The notes under the pieces: model-generated
Told to the model about the DNA's origin: nothing
The model's database searches: none
The model's input: only the letters and a program-made list of their open reading frames with translations
Origin: Salinicoccus halitifaciens
GTDB taxonomy: Bacteria > Bacillota > Bacilli > Staphylococcales > Salinicoccaceae
DNA: 64,000 nucleotides
Assembly (NCBI RefSeq): GCF_021026095.1
Contig: NZ_JAJNCU010000004.1
Span: forward strand, 1 to 64,000
Direction of reading: 5' to 3'
Position numbers and translations under genes: made by a program
Shown: positions 31,388-42,942 of the stretch, piece after piece
Numbering within the stretch: position 1 is the first letter of the stretch
How the letters are laid out: each line of letters starts with the position of its first letter

Positions 31388-31896
31388 TATTTACCCCCTG
31401 CTTCCTGTAAATACTGTTTAACCAGCTGCTGCTGATCCTGATGATCGATCTCTTTGGAAATCATCTTCTCGGCGATGAGTATTGACAGCTCCGCCACCTG
31501 ATCGTTGATTTCTGCGATCGCTTTTTCTCTTTCAACATCAGCCTTTGCATTTGCCATAAGCTGATTTGCACGGGTATTCGCATCATGGATGATCGTTTCC
31601 TGTTCCTTGGTCGCCTGTGCTCTTGCATCTTCCATGATTGAAGAGATATCCGCCTGAGTCTGTTTAAGTAATTCTTCATTCTCTTTCTGAAGACGCTGTG
31701 CTTCTATCCTGCGGTTTTCCGCATCATCGATTTCAGAATGTATGAGGTTCTCTCTTTCATCCATCACATTCTTCAAAGGCTTCCAGACGAAATATGACAG
31801 AGCTCCAAGCAGAACAAGGAAACTCACAAGCAGCACAAGACTGCTTCCGATCGCCACGCCAACATCTCCAGTATTTCCTAGTATAAGAAATTCCAC
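31387..31896 (-). CDS. atpF: ATP synthase subunit b
   Basis: This 169-residue peripheral stalk has one N-terminal transmembrane helix (about 14-36) and then a long charged coiled coil rich in Glu, Lys, Arg and Ala. The 96-nt space between it and atpE is the largest inside the operon. Confidence 0.95.
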   Translation of the reverse strand: MEFLILGNTGDVGVAIGSSLVLLVSFLVLLGALSYFVWKPLKNVMDERENLIHSEIDDAENRRIEAQRLQKENEELLKQTQADISSIMEDARAQATKEQETIIHDANTRANQLMANAKADVEREKAIAEINDQVAELSILIAEKMISKEIDHQDQQQLVKQYLQEAGGK

Positions 31897-31992
31897 TTAT
31901 GTACACTCCTTTCAAGAAAGTTTCGTTCACTCTTCAGACAACATAATAAGAGGGCGAAATCTTGATGTAAGACTTCGCCATGGTAACGACTC

Positions 31993-32250
<258 letters not shown>

Positions 32251-32255
32251 TTATA

Positions 32256-33366
<1,111 letters not shown>

Positions 33367-33421
33367 TACAGTCTCCTAATGGTTTGAAGCTTCCTTGAGC
33401 AACTTTCACATTCCCCTTGTA

Positions 33422-33450
33422 ATGATATATGAGAGCAATTTTTGTGTCAA
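33422..33450 (-). promoter_or_regulatory. promoter of the atp operon
   Basis: On the minus strand TTGACA (33450-33445), 17 bp and TATCAT (33427-33422) form a near-consensus sigma-A promoter, 56 nt before the atpI start. Confidence 0.85.
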
Positions 33451-33509
33451 TAACATGCTTGGATTTATTTAATCAACTCTCCACCCCGCCATATTATCGA
33501 CACAATTTA

Positions 33510-34643
33510 TCACACCTGAAAACTTTCAGGTTTCTGCTCCGTGAATCCGTAATAATGCTTGATGTTTTCACATATCCGCCTTGAAGCCTCTCCGTCGCCG
33601 TACGGGTTGGATGCGCGGGCCATCTCTTCGTAAGTATCCCGGTCGGTGAGCAGCTGCCTGGTGAGATTGTAGATATCCGCCTTTTCAGTGCCCGCCAGCT
33701 TCAAAGTGCCTGCTTCGACACCTTCAGGGCGTTCCGTCGTATCCCTGAGCACTATGACCGGTTTACCGAGCGAAGGTGCCTCTTCCTGCACCCCGCCGGA
33801 ATCGGTCAGGATGATATGGCTTTTGGCTGCGAAATTATGAAAATCAAGCACATCCAAAGGTTCAATGATTTCGATCCGTTCATGACCCCCGAGGTGCGCT
33901 TGTGCAATTTCCCGGACTTTAGGGTTTTTATGGATCGGATAGACGACCGTGACATCCTCGAACTCGTCGACGATATCCCTGACGGCACTGAATATATTGT
34001 GCATCGGTTCACCGATGTTTTCACGTCTGTGGGCCGTCAACAGGATCACTTTATTGCTTTTGTGCCTGTCAATCACTTCACTGCAGTAACTTTCATCGAC
34101 CGTGGTCTTCAATGCATCAATCGCCGTATTCCCTGTCACACTGATGGATTCCTCTTTCTTGTTTTCAGCGAGCAGGTTCTGCCTGGAATTTTCAGTGGGC
34201 GAAAAATGGAGGTCCGCGAGGACCCCTGTCATCTGCCTGTTCATCTCTTCCGGAAACGGCGAGTGCTTGTTGTGGGTTCTGAGCCCGGCTTCCACATGGC
34301 CGATATCGAGGCCGTTATAGAACGCTGCAAGGCTGCCTGCAAAAGTCGTCGTCGTATCACCGTGCACGAGCATCATGTCCGGCTTCGAGTCTTTTATTAC
34401 ACCCTCGAGCCCTTCGATCACCCGCCCGGTCACTTCAGATAATGTCTGGCCCTGCTTCATGATGTTCAAGTCATAATCGGGTTCGATCTTGAAAGCCTCC
34501 AGCACCTGATCCAGCATTTCCCTGTGCTGTGCGGTGACCACCACAACAGGGTCAAGTTCCGGATCTTCCTTCAACGCCAAAACCAGTGGTGCCATCTTGA
34601 TCGCTTCCGGACGGGTGCCGAAAACCGTCATTATCTTTTTCAA
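33510..34643 (-). CDS. mnaA: UDP-N-acetylglucosamine 2-epimerase (non-hydrolysing)
   Basis: This enzyme interconverts UDP-GlcNAc and UDP-ManNAc, supplying ManNAc for wall teichoic acid linkage units. The 377-residue product begins KKIMTVFGTRPEAIKMAPLV. HGDTTTTFAGSLAAF, HVEAGLRTH, HRRENIGEP and the C-terminal TDSGGVQEEAPSLGKPVIVLRDTTERPE are family signatures. I chose TTG 34643, 7 nt after AGGAG; an ATG at 34649 is too close to it. Position between upp and atpI matches mnaA of S. aureus. Confidence 0.94.
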   Translation of the reverse strand: MKKIMTVFGTRPEAIKMAPLVLALKEDPELDPVVVVTAQHREMLDQVLEAFKIEPDYDLNIMKQGQTLSEVTGRVIEGLEGVIKDSKPDMMLVHGDTTTTFAGSLAAFYNGLDIGHVEAGLRTHNKHSPFPEEMNRQMTGVLADLHFSPTENSRQNLLAENKKEESISVTGNTAIDALKTTVDESYCSEVIDRHKSNKVILLTAHRRENIGEPMHNIFSAVRDIVDEFEDVTVVYPIHKNPKVREIAQAHLGGHERIEIIEPLDVLDFHNFAAKSHIILTDSGGVQEEAPSLGKPVIVLRDTTERPEGVEAGTLKLAGTEKADIYNLTRQLLTDRDTYEEMARASNPYGDGEASRRICENIKHYYGFTEQKPESFQV

Positions 34644-34665
34644 TGTCATTCTCCTGTTATCCGGA

Positions 34666-35295
34666 TTATTTTGTCCCGAACAGGCGGTCGCCTGCATCGC
34701 CGAGGCCCGGAACGATATAGCTGTGGTCATCCAGCCTGTCGTCGAGTGCTGCGATATAGATGTCCACATCAGGGTGGGCCTTCTGCAGCGTCTCTACGCC
34801 TTCCGGCGCGGCAATCAGGCAGATGAAGCGGATTTTGCTGCCGCCCCTTTTTTTGATTGCGGTGATCGCCTCGACTGCGGATGCCCCCGTGGCAAGCATC
34901 GGGTCGATGACGAAGATATCCCGTTCCTCGATATCCCCCGGGAACTTTGCATAGTACTCTATGGCCTGCAGTGTGTCTGGGTCGCGGTACAGGCCGATAT
35001 GGCCGACGCGCGCCGAGGGTATCAGCTTGTGGATGCTCTCCTGCATCCCGAGCCCCGCCCTTAAAATCGGTACAAGGCAGATTTTTTTACCGCTCAGCCT
35101 TTTCGCTGTCGTCGTCTGTATCGGCGTCTCCACCTCAACCTCTTCCAGGTCCAGGTCCCTGGTCACTTCATAGGCCATCAGCATGCCCACTTCATCGACC
35201 AGTTCCCTGAAAGTTTTCGTCGGAGTGTTCTTATCCCTTATAAAACCCATCTTATGCTGGATGAGGGGATGCTCCATCACTTGAACCTTTGACAT
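34666..35295 (-). CDS. upp: uracil phosphoribosyltransferase
   Basis: Upp salvages uracil to UMP using PRPP. The 209-residue protein has the PRPP loop [12 protein letters not shown] and the C-terminal uracil-binding [25 protein letters not shown] precedes ATG 35295; an open frame extends 21 nt upstream. It is 37 nt downstream of glyA, the usual order. Confidence 0.97.
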   Translation of the reverse strand: MSKVQVMEHPLIQHKMGFIRDKNTPTKTFRELVDEVGMLMAYEVTRDLDLEEVEVETPIQTTTAKRLSGKKICLVPILRAGLGMQESIHKLIPSARVGHIGLYRDPDTLQAIEYYAKFPGDIEERDIFVIDPMLATGASAVEAITAIKKRGGSKIRFICLIAAPEGVETLQKAHPDVDIYIAALDDRLDDHSYIVPGLGDAGDRLFGTK

Positions 35296-35332
35296 ATTTG
35301 TCCTCCTGTCCGTCAAATTCTATTTTGAGGTA

Positions 35333-36571
35333 TTATTCGCTGTATAATGGGAAATCGGCAGTCAGTGCATGGACCTGCTCCTTGATGCCTTCGAGGCTTT
35401 CCCCGTCCCTTGTACGCTTCAGCGTCTCGACCATCAGCTCAGCCACTTTTTTCATCTCTTTTTCCTTGAAGCCTCTTGTCGTCATGGCCGGTGTACCGAG
35501 ACGCACGCCGCTTGTCACGAATGGTGACTCGGTGTCGAACGGGATGGTGTTTTTATTGACGGTGATGCCAATCTCATCAAGTGCTTCCTCTGCCTGCTTG
35601 CCGGTCAGTTCGAAGCTCTTCACGTCGACAAGGACGATATGGTTGTCCGTACCTCCGGAAACGATCCTGAGACCGCCTTCAGTCAATCCTTTGGCCAGAG
35701 TCTGTGCGTTTTTGATGACCTGCTGCTGGTATTCTTTGAAGCCATCCTGCTGCGCTTCACCGAATGCCACCGCCTTTGCTGCGATGATGTGCATCAGCGG
35801 ACCGCCCTGGATGCCCGGGAAGATGACTTTATTGAGGGATTTTGCATACTTTTCCTTTGCCAGGATGATGCCGCCCCTCGGTCCTCTTAAAGTCTTATGT
35901 GTTGTGGAAGTGACGAAGTCCGCATGCGGTACCGGGTTTGGATGCAGTCCCGCTGCAACGAGGCCTGCAATATGCGCCATATCCACCATGAAATAAGCAC
36001 CGACTTCATCTGCGATCTCACGGAATTTGGCGAAATCAATCTGTCTGGAATAGGCGCTCGCACCTGCAATGATGAGTTTAGGCTGCTCTTTTTTAGCGAT
36101 TTCCATAACCACGTCATAATCGATCGTCTCGTCATCTTCTTTGACACCGTACTCGCTGAACTCATACATCGTTCCGCTGAAGTTCACCGGACTGCCGTGC
36201 GTCAGATGCCCGCCGTGGCTCAGGTTCATACCGAGGACTTTATCACCCGGCTCAAGTATGGAGAAATAAACACCCATGTTCGCCTGGGAACCGGAGTGCG
36301 GCTGGACGTTGACATACTCGGCACCGAAGATTTCCTTCAGCCTGTCCCTTGCCAGATCCTCAACCACGTCAACATGTTCACAACCGCCGTAGTAACGCTT
36401 GTTAGGGTATCCTTCTGCATATTTATTGGTCAGGATTGAACCTTGCGCTTCCAGTACAGCTTTTGAAACAAAGTTCTCCGATGCAATCAATTCAATGTTT
36501 TTATCCTGACGGTTGAATTCTGACTCTATTGCCTCAAATAATTTTGAATCCTGTGATTTGATATGTGACAT
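35333..36571 (-). CDS. glyA: serine hydroxymethyltransferase
   Basis: This PLP enzyme interconverts serine and glycine with tetrahydrofolate. It has 412 residues. The PLP lysine lies in [14 protein letters not shown], and [19 protein letters not shown]-type and [12 protein letters not shown] signatures are present. I chose ATG 36571 (GGAGAG upstream) over an in-frame codon at 36586. Confidence 0.97.
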   Translation of the reverse strand: MSHIKSQDSKLFEAIESEFNRQDKNIELIASENFVSKAVLEAQGSILTNKYAEGYPNKRYYGGCEHVDVVEDLARDRLKEIFGAEYVNVQPHSGSQANMGVYFSILEPGDKVLGMNLSHGGHLTHGSPVNFSGTMYEFSEYGVKEDDETIDYDVVMEIAKKEQPKLIIAGASAYSRQIDFAKFREIADEVGAYFMVDMAHIAGLVAAGLHPNPVPHADFVTSTTHKTLRGPRGGIILAKEKYAKSLNKVIFPGIQGGPLMHIIAAKAVAFGEAQQDGFKEYQQQVIKNAQTLAKGLTEGGLRIVSGGTDNHIVLVDVKSFELTGKQAEEALDEIGITVNKNTIPFDTESPFVTSGVRLGTPAMTTRGFKEKEMKKVAELMVETLKRTRDGESLEGIKEQVHALTADFPLYSE

Positions 36572-36595
36572 ATTGACTCTCTCCATTCATCTTAT

Positions 36596-37147
36596 TTAAT
36601 TATTATATTTTGCTCTCGGACCGCCGATCAGTTTAGGCCGCGTTCTGGCCATGGTGACCACCGCCTGCCCGATCATCTTCGTATCGGTCCTGAAAGGTAC
36701 TGCTACATGTTTCAAATGCATGCCGATGAGCGTCTGGCCGATGTCGATGCCTGCATCCGCATCGACGAATTCCGCAACAGCGGCATCGTCCATCTGTTTG
36801 TATGCATGCTCACTCAGGCTGCCTCCGGCACTTCTGTGCGGTACGACGCTCACTTCACCGTAACCGAATGCATCAAGCGTCTCCCTTTCCATCGTGACGG
36901 CCCGGTTGATATGCTCACAGCCCTGGAACATCAGATGGACATCATGCTTCTCTTTGATTTCCTTAAGGCAGTCATAAATGACTTCCGCTGCTTCCATCGA
37001 GCTGTTTTTACCGATATGCTGGCCGATGACTTCCGAAGTCGAACAGCCGATGATCAGCTTTTGTCCTTCGAAGAAGAAATCTTCGGCTTCCAGCTCACTG
37101 ATAAGCGTTTCCAAATCATTCTTCAATTTTGCAAACTCTTCGTTCAT
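36596..37147 (-). CDS. DUF436 / UPF0340 family protein
   Basis: A 183-residue protein of the UPF0340 family (TIGR01440-type), found between rpiB and glyA in Bacilli. The signatures are IIGCSTSEVIGQHIGKNSS, FQGCEHINRAVTMER, HRSAGGSLSEHAYKQM and DIGQTLIGMHLKHVAVP. The function is unknown. The start at 37147 lies within rpiB (32-nt overlap) after GAGGGTGG, indicating translational coupling. Confidence 0.88.
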   Translation of the reverse strand: MNEEFAKLKNDLETLISELEAEDFFFEGQKLIIGCSTSEVIGQHIGKNSSMEAAEVIYDCLKEIKEKHDVHLMFQGCEHINRAVTMERETLDAFGYGEVSVVPHRSAGGSLSEHAYKQMDDAAVAEFVDADAGIDIGQTLIGMHLKHVAVPFRTDTKMIGQAVVTMARTRPKLIGGPRAKYNN

Positions 37148-37544
37148 GTCTACCACCCTCGAATTCAGTATTTAACCAAATATCCACGATGTCCAGCGCA
37201 AGACCTTCACCGATCACCCGCTCGCCCATCGCAAGGACGTTCGAATCATTGTGCTGTCTCGTCGCTCTTGCTGAGAACGTATCGTGCACCAGGGCACTGC
37301 GTATGCCTTTGACTTTATTTGCTGAAATGCTCATGCCGATCCCCGTACCGCAGATCAAAATGCCTTTATCATATTCTCCTGATGCAACTTTTTCCGCGAC
37401 AGGCTTTGCATAGTCCGGATAATCCACGGAATCCGCCGTTTCCGGCCCGAAATCCGTCACATCAAGGCCTTTTTCCTTCAAGTCTTCGACGACCGCGCGC
37501 TTCAGTTTGAAACCGCCGTGGTCTGAGCCAACTATTATTTTCAT
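37116..37544 (-). CDS. rpiB: ribose-5-phosphate isomerase B (RpiB/LacA family)
   Basis: A 142-residue sugar-phosphate isomerase with GSDHGGFKLKRAV at the N-terminus, the catalytic Cys in GILICGTGIGMSISANK, and HNDSNVLAMGERVIG. By family it converts ribose-5-P and ribulose-5-P. Its end overlaps the DUF436 gene. Confidence 0.93.
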   Translation of the reverse strand: MKIIVGSDHGGFKLKRAVVEDLKEKGLDVTDFGPETADSVDYPDYAKPVAEKVASGEYDKGILICGTGIGMSISANKVKGIRSALVHDTFSARATRQHNDSNVLAMGERVIGEGLALDIVDIWLNTEFEGGRHERRVCKIEE

Positions 37545-37612
37545 GTTTTCACCTCATTCATATTATATATAAAAATTTCGTACTGCAAAGTAATCATAGT
37601 ACTTTTGGCGAA

Positions 37613-38026
37613 TTATTTAAACAACTTTCCCAAAAATTTCGTCAATTGTGAATATACTGCCCTGTAATCTTCATCACTGCCGCCGATCGGATCCATTATA
37701 TCCACTGTGGATCCATCGGCATATTCACTGAGCAGGTGCACTTCCGCTTCCGGATACCGGCGCCTGATGAGTGCTTCATGCTCCCTCGTCATGGCAAGAA
37801 GGATGGAGGAGCGCACGTCTTCCTCTTCCAGCTGCCCGGGCTCATCCGGATGGACCAGGCCCTCTTCCTCGATGATCCTCATCGTGGCCGGGTTCACTTC
37901 CCCGTCAAAGACCATCAGTCCGCGTGAGGCGAAACTATGGTCCTTGAACATCGTCTTCGCATAACTTTCCGCAAGCGGGCTTCTGCAGGTGTTGCCTGTA
38001 CATACGAAAATGATCTGCCTGTTCAA
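37613..38026 (-). CDS. low-molecular-weight protein phosphatase (YwlE/PtpB-like)
   Basis: A 137-residue LMW-PTP fold protein with P-loop CTGNTCRSPLAES (Cys about 9, Arg about 15) and the general-acid loop MDPIGGSDEDY. Bacillus YwlE and S. aureus PtpB at this locus are protein-arginine phosphatases; the Thr in the loop (CTGNTCRS) is the residue associated with arginine specificity, so that activity is likely. It overlaps the sua5 stop codon by 4 nt. Confidence 0.9.
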   Translation of the reverse strand: MNRQIIFVCTGNTCRSPLAESYAKTMFKDHSFASRGLMVFDGEVNPATMRIIEEEGLVHPDEPGQLEEEDVRSSILLAMTREHEALIRRRYPEAEVHLLSEYADGSTVDIMDPIGGSDEDYRAVYSQLTKFLGKLFK

Positions 38027-39081
38027 TTTGCCTTGTCTCCTTTTATCATGACATCTCCAGTCGCTTTATAGATCCTGTTCAATAACGCCGCTGAAAAGGG
38101 CGTCTCCCTGAACCTGTAGATATAAATCATATCGACATCGGATTTATCCATTTTCCTGAGTGCCCCGTAAAGGTTTTTAGCAGCTTCCCTGTAATCATCC
38201 TCTTTTTGGCAGAGGCTGATGAATTCGACTTCCTCGGGTACCACTTCCCTGAAGGATTCAGGTGCGATGACCCCGATTTTTCTGCCCTCTTTCTCCGCAG
38301 CTAGCGTCTGTGCCATCACGATGCCTTCGATCAGGACCAGCGGCTGCTTCGGTGCATAGTGTTTGTACTTCATGCCGGGTGAAATCGGCTGGGATGCATC
38401 GCCTTCATGCACTTTGATTTCACTGTCGAGCACCCGTTCCAGATCGCTTTTCTTTATTTCGCCGGGCCTTGCGATCTGGTAGGGGAATGTCGTACAGTCG
38501 AGCACGGTGCTTTCGATGCCGTAGTCTGCAGGGGTGCTGTTGACCACGCCGTACATCTTGCCCTTCAGATCATCGACCACATGCCGGTAATCCGTCGGTG
38601 ACGGTTTTCCGCTGATGTTCGCACTCGGTGCGGCAAGCGGGATGCCGGTGTATTCCAGTATCTTCAGACCGACCGGGTGGCTCGGCATCCTCACTGCGAC
38701 CGACCTTAAGTCCGCGACCGTCTTGGCGGCGATGTGATCGCCCTTCAGCGGCAGTATGAATGAAATCGGGCCGGGCCAGAATGTGCGCATCAATTTCAAC
38801 ACCCGTTCATCCGGTATCTCCGCAAATTCCTCGAGCTGGTCGATGCTGTGTATATGGACGATCAGGGGATTGTCCTGCGGCCGTCCTTTGGCCTGGAATA
38901 TTTTCTGGATCGCTTCGGGATTCCTTGCATCTCCTGCAAGCCCATAGACAGTTTCGGTGGGCAGACCGATGATTTCACCGTATGCCAGTGCTGTTTTGAT
39001 CTCTTCAAGTTTTTCAGCCGTTTCCGGGCTGTCCAGCTCTTCTGCTGATATATGCCAGACTTTTGTTTCCAACCCTCTCAT
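38023..39081 (-). CDS. ywlC: threonylcarbamoyl-AMP synthase (Sua5/YwlC type)
   Basis: This enzyme makes the threonylcarbamoyl-adenylate used for the t6A37 tRNA modification. The 352-residue protein has the YrdC core (GEIIGLPTETVYGLAGDA, KGRPQDNPLIVHIHS, APSANISGKPSPTDYRHV, ARPGEI) and a C-terminal Sua5 domain (HYAPKQPLVLIEG onwards), so it is the long two-domain form. It overlaps prmC by 4 nt. Confidence 0.95.
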   Translation of the reverse strand: MRGLETKVWHISAEELDSPETAEKLEEIKTALAYGEIIGLPTETVYGLAGDARNPEAIQKIFQAKGRPQDNPLIVHIHSIDQLEEFAEIPDERVLKLMRTFWPGPISFILPLKGDHIAAKTVADLRSVAVRMPSHPVGLKILEYTGIPLAAPSANISGKPSPTDYRHVVDDLKGKMYGVVNSTPADYGIESTVLDCTTFPYQIARPGEIKKSDLERVLDSEIKVHEGDASQPISPGMKYKHYAPKQPLVLIEGIVMAQTLAAEKEGRKIGVIAPESFREVVPEEVEFISLCQKEDDYREAAKNLYGALRKMDKSDVDMIYIYRFRETPFSAALLNRIYKATGDVMIKGDKAN

Positions 39082-39932
39082 CCTTCCCAGGTGAAATAAA
39101 ATATTCTATCCTGCTGATTGATATCCTTAACTACCCCGTAATGGGCGGTTCCGGGCCATTTCTCCAGTAAATATTCCAGGAGCGGCGCCTTTTGATCGAA
39201 GCCGATTTCGCAGTAGACCCTGCCGCCGGCATTCAGCACCTCAGGCAGCCCGTCAATCAGCCTTTTATAAATCCGGAGGCCCGAGTCATCGGCAAAGAGC
39301 GCCTGATGCGGTTCATGACGGATGACCGAAGGCGTCATGAGGTCCGTGGCGTCCTTTGAGATATACGGCGGATTGGATATGATCACATCCGCCTTCACAC
39401 CGGCCCTGATCAGCGGTTCATACAAATCCCCTTCATAAAAAGTGATGTGGACCCCGTGCGCCGCCGCATTCTCTTTTGCAATGTGCAGGGCTGCCGGGGA
39501 GATGTCGGTGGCGATGACGGTGTTTTCAGACCATTCCTTCTGCAGCATCACCGGTATGACCCCGGTGCCGGTGCCGATATCCACGACGGTGATGCCGTCA
39601 TCACTTTCATGTTCCAGGACGAACAGCACAAGCTCTTCGGTCTCATTCCTCGGGATCAGCGTATCCTGTGTCACTTTGAATTTCTCACCGTAGAACCACG
39701 AAAACCCCACAACATATTGATAGGGTTCCCCGGTGCATACTCTTCTGACCGCTTCATCATAGCGTGCCTTGTCCGCAGCCGGAATTTCATCGCGGGCGCC
39801 AAGCATCAGCTCTGTTTTCGTCATTGAAAACAGATCCGACATCAACAGTTCTGCGATGCCCGGCTCCTGATTGCAGTCGGAGAGGATTTCCCTCCCCGCC
39901 CTTATGGCCTCCCCGTAGTTAGAGGACGGCAT
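39078..39932 (-). CDS. prmC: peptide chain release factor N5-glutamine methyltransferase
   Basis: PrmC methylates the glutamine of the GGQ motif in release factors. It is encoded next to its substrate prfA and overlaps it by 14 nt. The SAM motif [15 protein letters not shown] and the substrate motif ISNPPYIS are present. It has 284 residues with an N-terminal helical RF-binding domain. Confidence 0.96.
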   Translation of the reverse strand: MPSSNYGEAIRAGREILSDCNQEPGIAELLMSDLFSMTKTELMLGARDEIPAADKARYDEAVRRVCTGEPYQYVVGFSWFYGEKFKVTQDTLIPRNETEELVLFVLEHESDDGITVVDIGTGTGVIPVMLQKEWSENTVIATDISPAALHIAKENAAAHGVHITFYEGDLYEPLIRAGVKADVIISNPPYISKDATDLMTPSVIRHEPHQALFADDSGLRIYKRLIDGLPEVLNAGGRVYCEIGFDQKAPLLEYLLEKWPGTAHYGVVKDINQQDRIFYFTWEG

Positions 39933-40998
39933 TATTCAGCTCTTCCAGTTTCGATGTCTGCTCTTCAATGACCAGCGCATCGATGATTTCATCGAGTTTC
40001 CCTTCCATGATCTGATCGAGTTTCTGGATCGTCAGCCCGATACGGTGGTCGGTGACGCGGCTCTGCGGATAATTATATGTCCTGATGCGTTCGGAACGGT
40101 CCCCGGTGCCTACGGCGGACTTTCTCTGCTCTGCGTATTCAGCTTCAGCCTCCTGCTGCATCAGGTCATAAATCCTCGCCTTCAGCACTTTCATCGCACG
40201 TTCACGGTTTTTGATCTGGGATTTTTCATCCTGGGAAGTCACGACGACGCCTGTCGGCAGATGGGTGATCCTGACGGCCGAGTCGGTCGTGTTGACGTGC
40301 TGTCCACCCGCCCCGCTCGAACGGTAAGTGTCGATCTTCAAGTCTTCATTCCTGATGTCGATTTCGACGTCTTCGACTTCCGGCAGTACTGCGACGGTTG
40401 CGGTCGATGTATGGATGCGCCCGCCGGATTCCGTCTCCGGCACCCTCTGGACACGGTGGGCGCCGTTTTCATACTTCAGCCTTGAATATGCCCCGTGCCC
40501 CTGGATCATGAAGCTGATCTCCTTGTAGCCGCCGTGGTCGCTCGCATTCGCTTCGACCACTTCCGTTTTCCAGCCGTTGTCTTCGGCGAAACGGGAATAC
40601 ATCCGGAACAGGTCCCCTGCAAATATCTGCGCCTCGTCCCCGCCGGCTGCACCGCGGATTTCGATGATGACGTTCTTATCATCATTCGGATCTTTTGGAA
40701 TGAGTTCGAACTTCAACTTATCTTCAAGCGCCGGCAGTGCCTTTTCAGACTCGGAAATTTCCTCTTTGAGCATGTCGAGCATTTCCTTATCATCTGTTTC
40801 ACCCAGCATTTCTTTCGATTCGGAAATGGTTTCTTTGTGCTTTTTATATTCCCGGTAAAGATCGACCGTCTTCTGCAGGTCACTCTGCTCTTTGGAATAC
40901 TTCCTCAGCTTGTCGGGGTCGCTGACTATATCCGGGTCACTCAGCAGTTCTGTCAGCTGTTCATACCGGTTTTCGATTATCTCCAATTGATCAAACAT
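39919..40998 (-). CDS. prfA: peptide chain release factor 1
   Basis: RF1 recognises UAA and UAG and releases the peptide. It has 359 residues. The GGQ loop is [24 protein letters not shown], and the anticodon-like codon-recognition region lies before it. It is followed by prmC in an overlapping operon. Confidence 0.97.
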   Translation of the reverse strand: MFDQLEIIENRYEQLTELLSDPDIVSDPDKLRKYSKEQSDLQKTVDLYREYKKHKETISESKEMLGETDDKEMLDMLKEEISESEKALPALEDKLKFELIPKDPNDDKNVIIEIRGAAGGDEAQIFAGDLFRMYSRFAEDNGWKTEVVEANASDHGGYKEISFMIQGHGAYSRLKYENGAHRVQRVPETESGGRIHTSTATVAVLPEVEDVEIDIRNEDLKIDTYRSSGAGGQHVNTTDSAVRITHLPTGVVVTSQDEKSQIKNRERAMKVLKARIYDLMQQEAEAEYAEQRKSAVGTGDRSERIRTYNYPQSRVTDHRIGLTIQKLDQIMEGKLDEIIDALVIEEQTSKLEELNNAVL

Positions 40999-41050
40999 AT
41001 TTTCACCTTTTCCGTCTTTGTAATCTTCATTAGTATATCATATTTCCGGC

Positions 41051-41090
41051 ACAAAAAAACTGCATTGAAACTTCTGTCCCAATGCAGTCA
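41051..41090 (-). terminator. rpmE2 terminator
   Basis: On the minus strand ACTGCATTG, a 12-nt loop, CAATGCAGT and then TTTTTTT lie just after the rpmE2 stop. Confidence 0.9.
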
Positions 41091-41104
41091 TACTGCCTTC
41101 AAGC

Positions 41105-41362
41105 CTATTCGTTTTGTGATTTGAAACCGAATTTTTTGTTGAACTTCTCAACACGGCCATCCGCTGATGCGAATTTTTGGCGTCCGGTATAGAATGGGTG
41201 CGAATCGGATGAGATATCCAGGCGGATGACAGGGTATTCATTGCCATCTTCCCACTCCATCATTTCACTGGAAGTGCGTGTAGATCCGCTTAGAAATTTA
41301 TAATCCGTAGTAGAGTCCAGGAATATGACCTTATGATATTCCGGATGAGTGTTTTGTTTCAT
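41105..41362 (-). CDS. rpmE2: 50S ribosomal protein L31 type B
   Basis: An 85-residue L31 of the zinc-free type. The body ([22 protein letters not shown] ... [24 protein letters not shown]) lacks the CxxC pairs of type A. AAGGAGA precedes ATG 41362; the open frame extends 27 nt upstream. The tdk gene that lies between rpmE and prfA in Bacillus and Staphylococcus is not present. Confidence 0.95.
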   Translation of the reverse strand: MKQNTHPEYHKVIFLDSTTDYKFLSGSTRTSSEMMEWEDGNEYPVIRLDISSDSHPFYTGRQKFASADGRVEKFNKKFGFKSQNE

Positions 41363-41478
41363 AATATTCATCTCCTTGCCCTGAACCATCTGGAACAGAG
41401 TTATTTTGTGATTTTACTGTACAATACTTGTGTATTATACAGGATGGCAGTGCAAAAATCAACTATTTTTCAAAGCGC

Positions 41479-42795
41479 CTAAATGACGGGTTTTCCGGTC
41501 TTCTGGGAGGAGACCATCCGCTCCCGCAGCACGTCGAAAAATTCTTCGTTCGATTCCGTCTGCTTCAATATCCGGAGGAACCGTTCCGTGAAGTCCGGCG
41601 AATCCGTGAAGAGCTTCCTCAGCTGCCACAGTATGTCCAGTTCTTTTTTGTCCAGCAGGAGCTCCTCTTTCCTCGTGCTCGACCGGCGGATGTCGATTGC
41701 CGGATATATGCGTTTTTCACTCAGGCCGCGGTCAAGATGAAGTTCCATGTTTCCGGTCCCTTTGAACTCCTCGTAAATCACATCATCCATCCTGCTGCCC
41801 GTATCGACGAGCGCCGTGGACAGGATCGTGAGACTTCCGCCGGCTTCTATGTTCCGCGCTGCGCCGAAGAAGTGCTTCGGCCTGTGCAGGCTCGCAGGAT
41901 CGAGGCCGCCTGAGAGTGTGCGGCCGCTTGGCGGGATGACCAGGTTGTAGGCTCTTGCGAGACGGGTGATGGAGTCCATCAGTATGATGACATCCTCCCC
42001 CATCTCGACCATGCGCTTCGATCTTTCAAGCAGCAGCTCCGCCACTTTGACGTGGTGCTCGGGCGGCTCATCGAAAGTGGAATGGACGACGTCTGCATTT
42101 TCGACGGAACGTTCCAGATCCGTGACCTCTTCCGGCCGTTCACCGATCAGCAGAATAAAGAGCTTCGACTTCGGATGGTTGTGGGAGACGGCGTTGGCGA
42201 TCTCTTTGAGCAGCGATGTCTTCCCCGCCTTCGGAGGTGCGACGATCATACCGCGCTGGCCGAACCCGATCGGGGTAACGAGATCCATGATGCGTGTGGA
42301 TAAATCACCGGCTTTATTCTCGAGATGGATGCGCTCTTCGGGGTAGAGGGGGGTGAGTGCCTGGAAATGCGGCCGCTTCTTGACGTCTTCTGCATTCTGG
42401 TCATTGATGAAGTCCACCTGCAAGAGACCGTAGTACTTCTCGTTCTCTTTGGGCTTCCTGACTTTGCCGGTGACTTTATCGCCTTTTTTAAGTTCGAACC
42501 TGCGGATCTGTGAAGCGGAAATGTAGATGTCCTTTTCCCCTTTGGAGTAGTTGACCGTCCTGAGGAATCCGTAGCCGTCCTGCTGGATGTCATCGAGGAC
42601 GCCTTCCATATAATAATTCCCGTCTTTTTCCATTTCAGCTTCCATTATCGCCAGCACGAGCTCTTTTTTATTCAGCTTGCTGTAGTTCGTCAGCCTGAGT
42701 TCTTTTGCCCGTGCAGTGAGGACTTTTGTTGAATTATTTTTATACAGCGAATCGAAGGATTCATATTTCAATCCTTCCCTGTTTTGATCAGTCAT
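41479..42795 (-). CDS. rho: transcription termination factor Rho
   Basis: A 438-residue hexameric RNA helicase with an N-terminal Rho domain, a cold-shock-like RNA-binding domain ([20 protein letters not shown]), Walker A ([16 protein letters not shown]), Walker B ([16 protein letters not shown]) and the R-loop region [21 protein letters not shown]. It is preceded by a 147-nt gap containing the glpX terminator. Confidence 0.97.
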   Translation of the reverse strand: MTDQNREGLKYESFDSLYKNNSTKVLTARAKELRLTNYSKLNKKELVLAIMEAEMEKDGNYYMEGVLDDIQQDGYGFLRTVNYSKGEKDIYISASQIRRFELKKGDKVTGKVRKPKENEKYYGLLQVDFINDQNAEDVKKRPHFQALTPLYPEERIHLENKAGDLSTRIMDLVTPIGFGQRGMIVAPPKAGKTSLLKEIANAVSHNHPKSKLFILLIGERPEEVTDLERSVENADVVHSTFDEPPEHHVKVAELLLERSKRMVEMGEDVIILMDSITRLARAYNLVIPPSGRTLSGGLDPASLHRPKHFFGAARNIEAGGSLTILSTALVDTGSRMDDVIYEEFKGTGNMELHLDRGLSEKRIYPAIDIRRSSTRKEELLLDKKELDILWQLRKLFTDSPDFTERFLRILKQTESNEEFFDVLRERMVSSQKTGKPVI

Positions 42796-42913
42796 GTATT
42801 CACTTCGCTTTCATATATTTGGGTGATGTATAGTATTTTTAAAGAGATTGCAGAGGAAGTATTGGAGCGTCTCAATTAGAACAACTGTATTCTACAGCAT
42901 AATGGCCCAAAAG

Positions 42914-42941
42914 AAAAGGAGCATATTCCATGCTCCTCCTG
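42914..42941 (-). terminator. glpX terminator
   Basis: On the minus strand AGGAGCATG-GAA-TATGCTCCT is followed by TTTCTTTT, directly after the glpX stop. Confidence 0.85.
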
Positions 42942-42942
42942 T

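Noticed and set aside
33510-34769. Longer mnaA form starting at 34769
   Set aside because: The extra 42 residues read through the end of upp and do not resemble the epimerase; the ribosome site favours TTG 34643.
40495-41124. 209-codon plus-strand frame antisense to prfA
   Set aside because: It is opposite the confident prfA gene and runs through the rpmE2 terminator; no ribosome site or family match.
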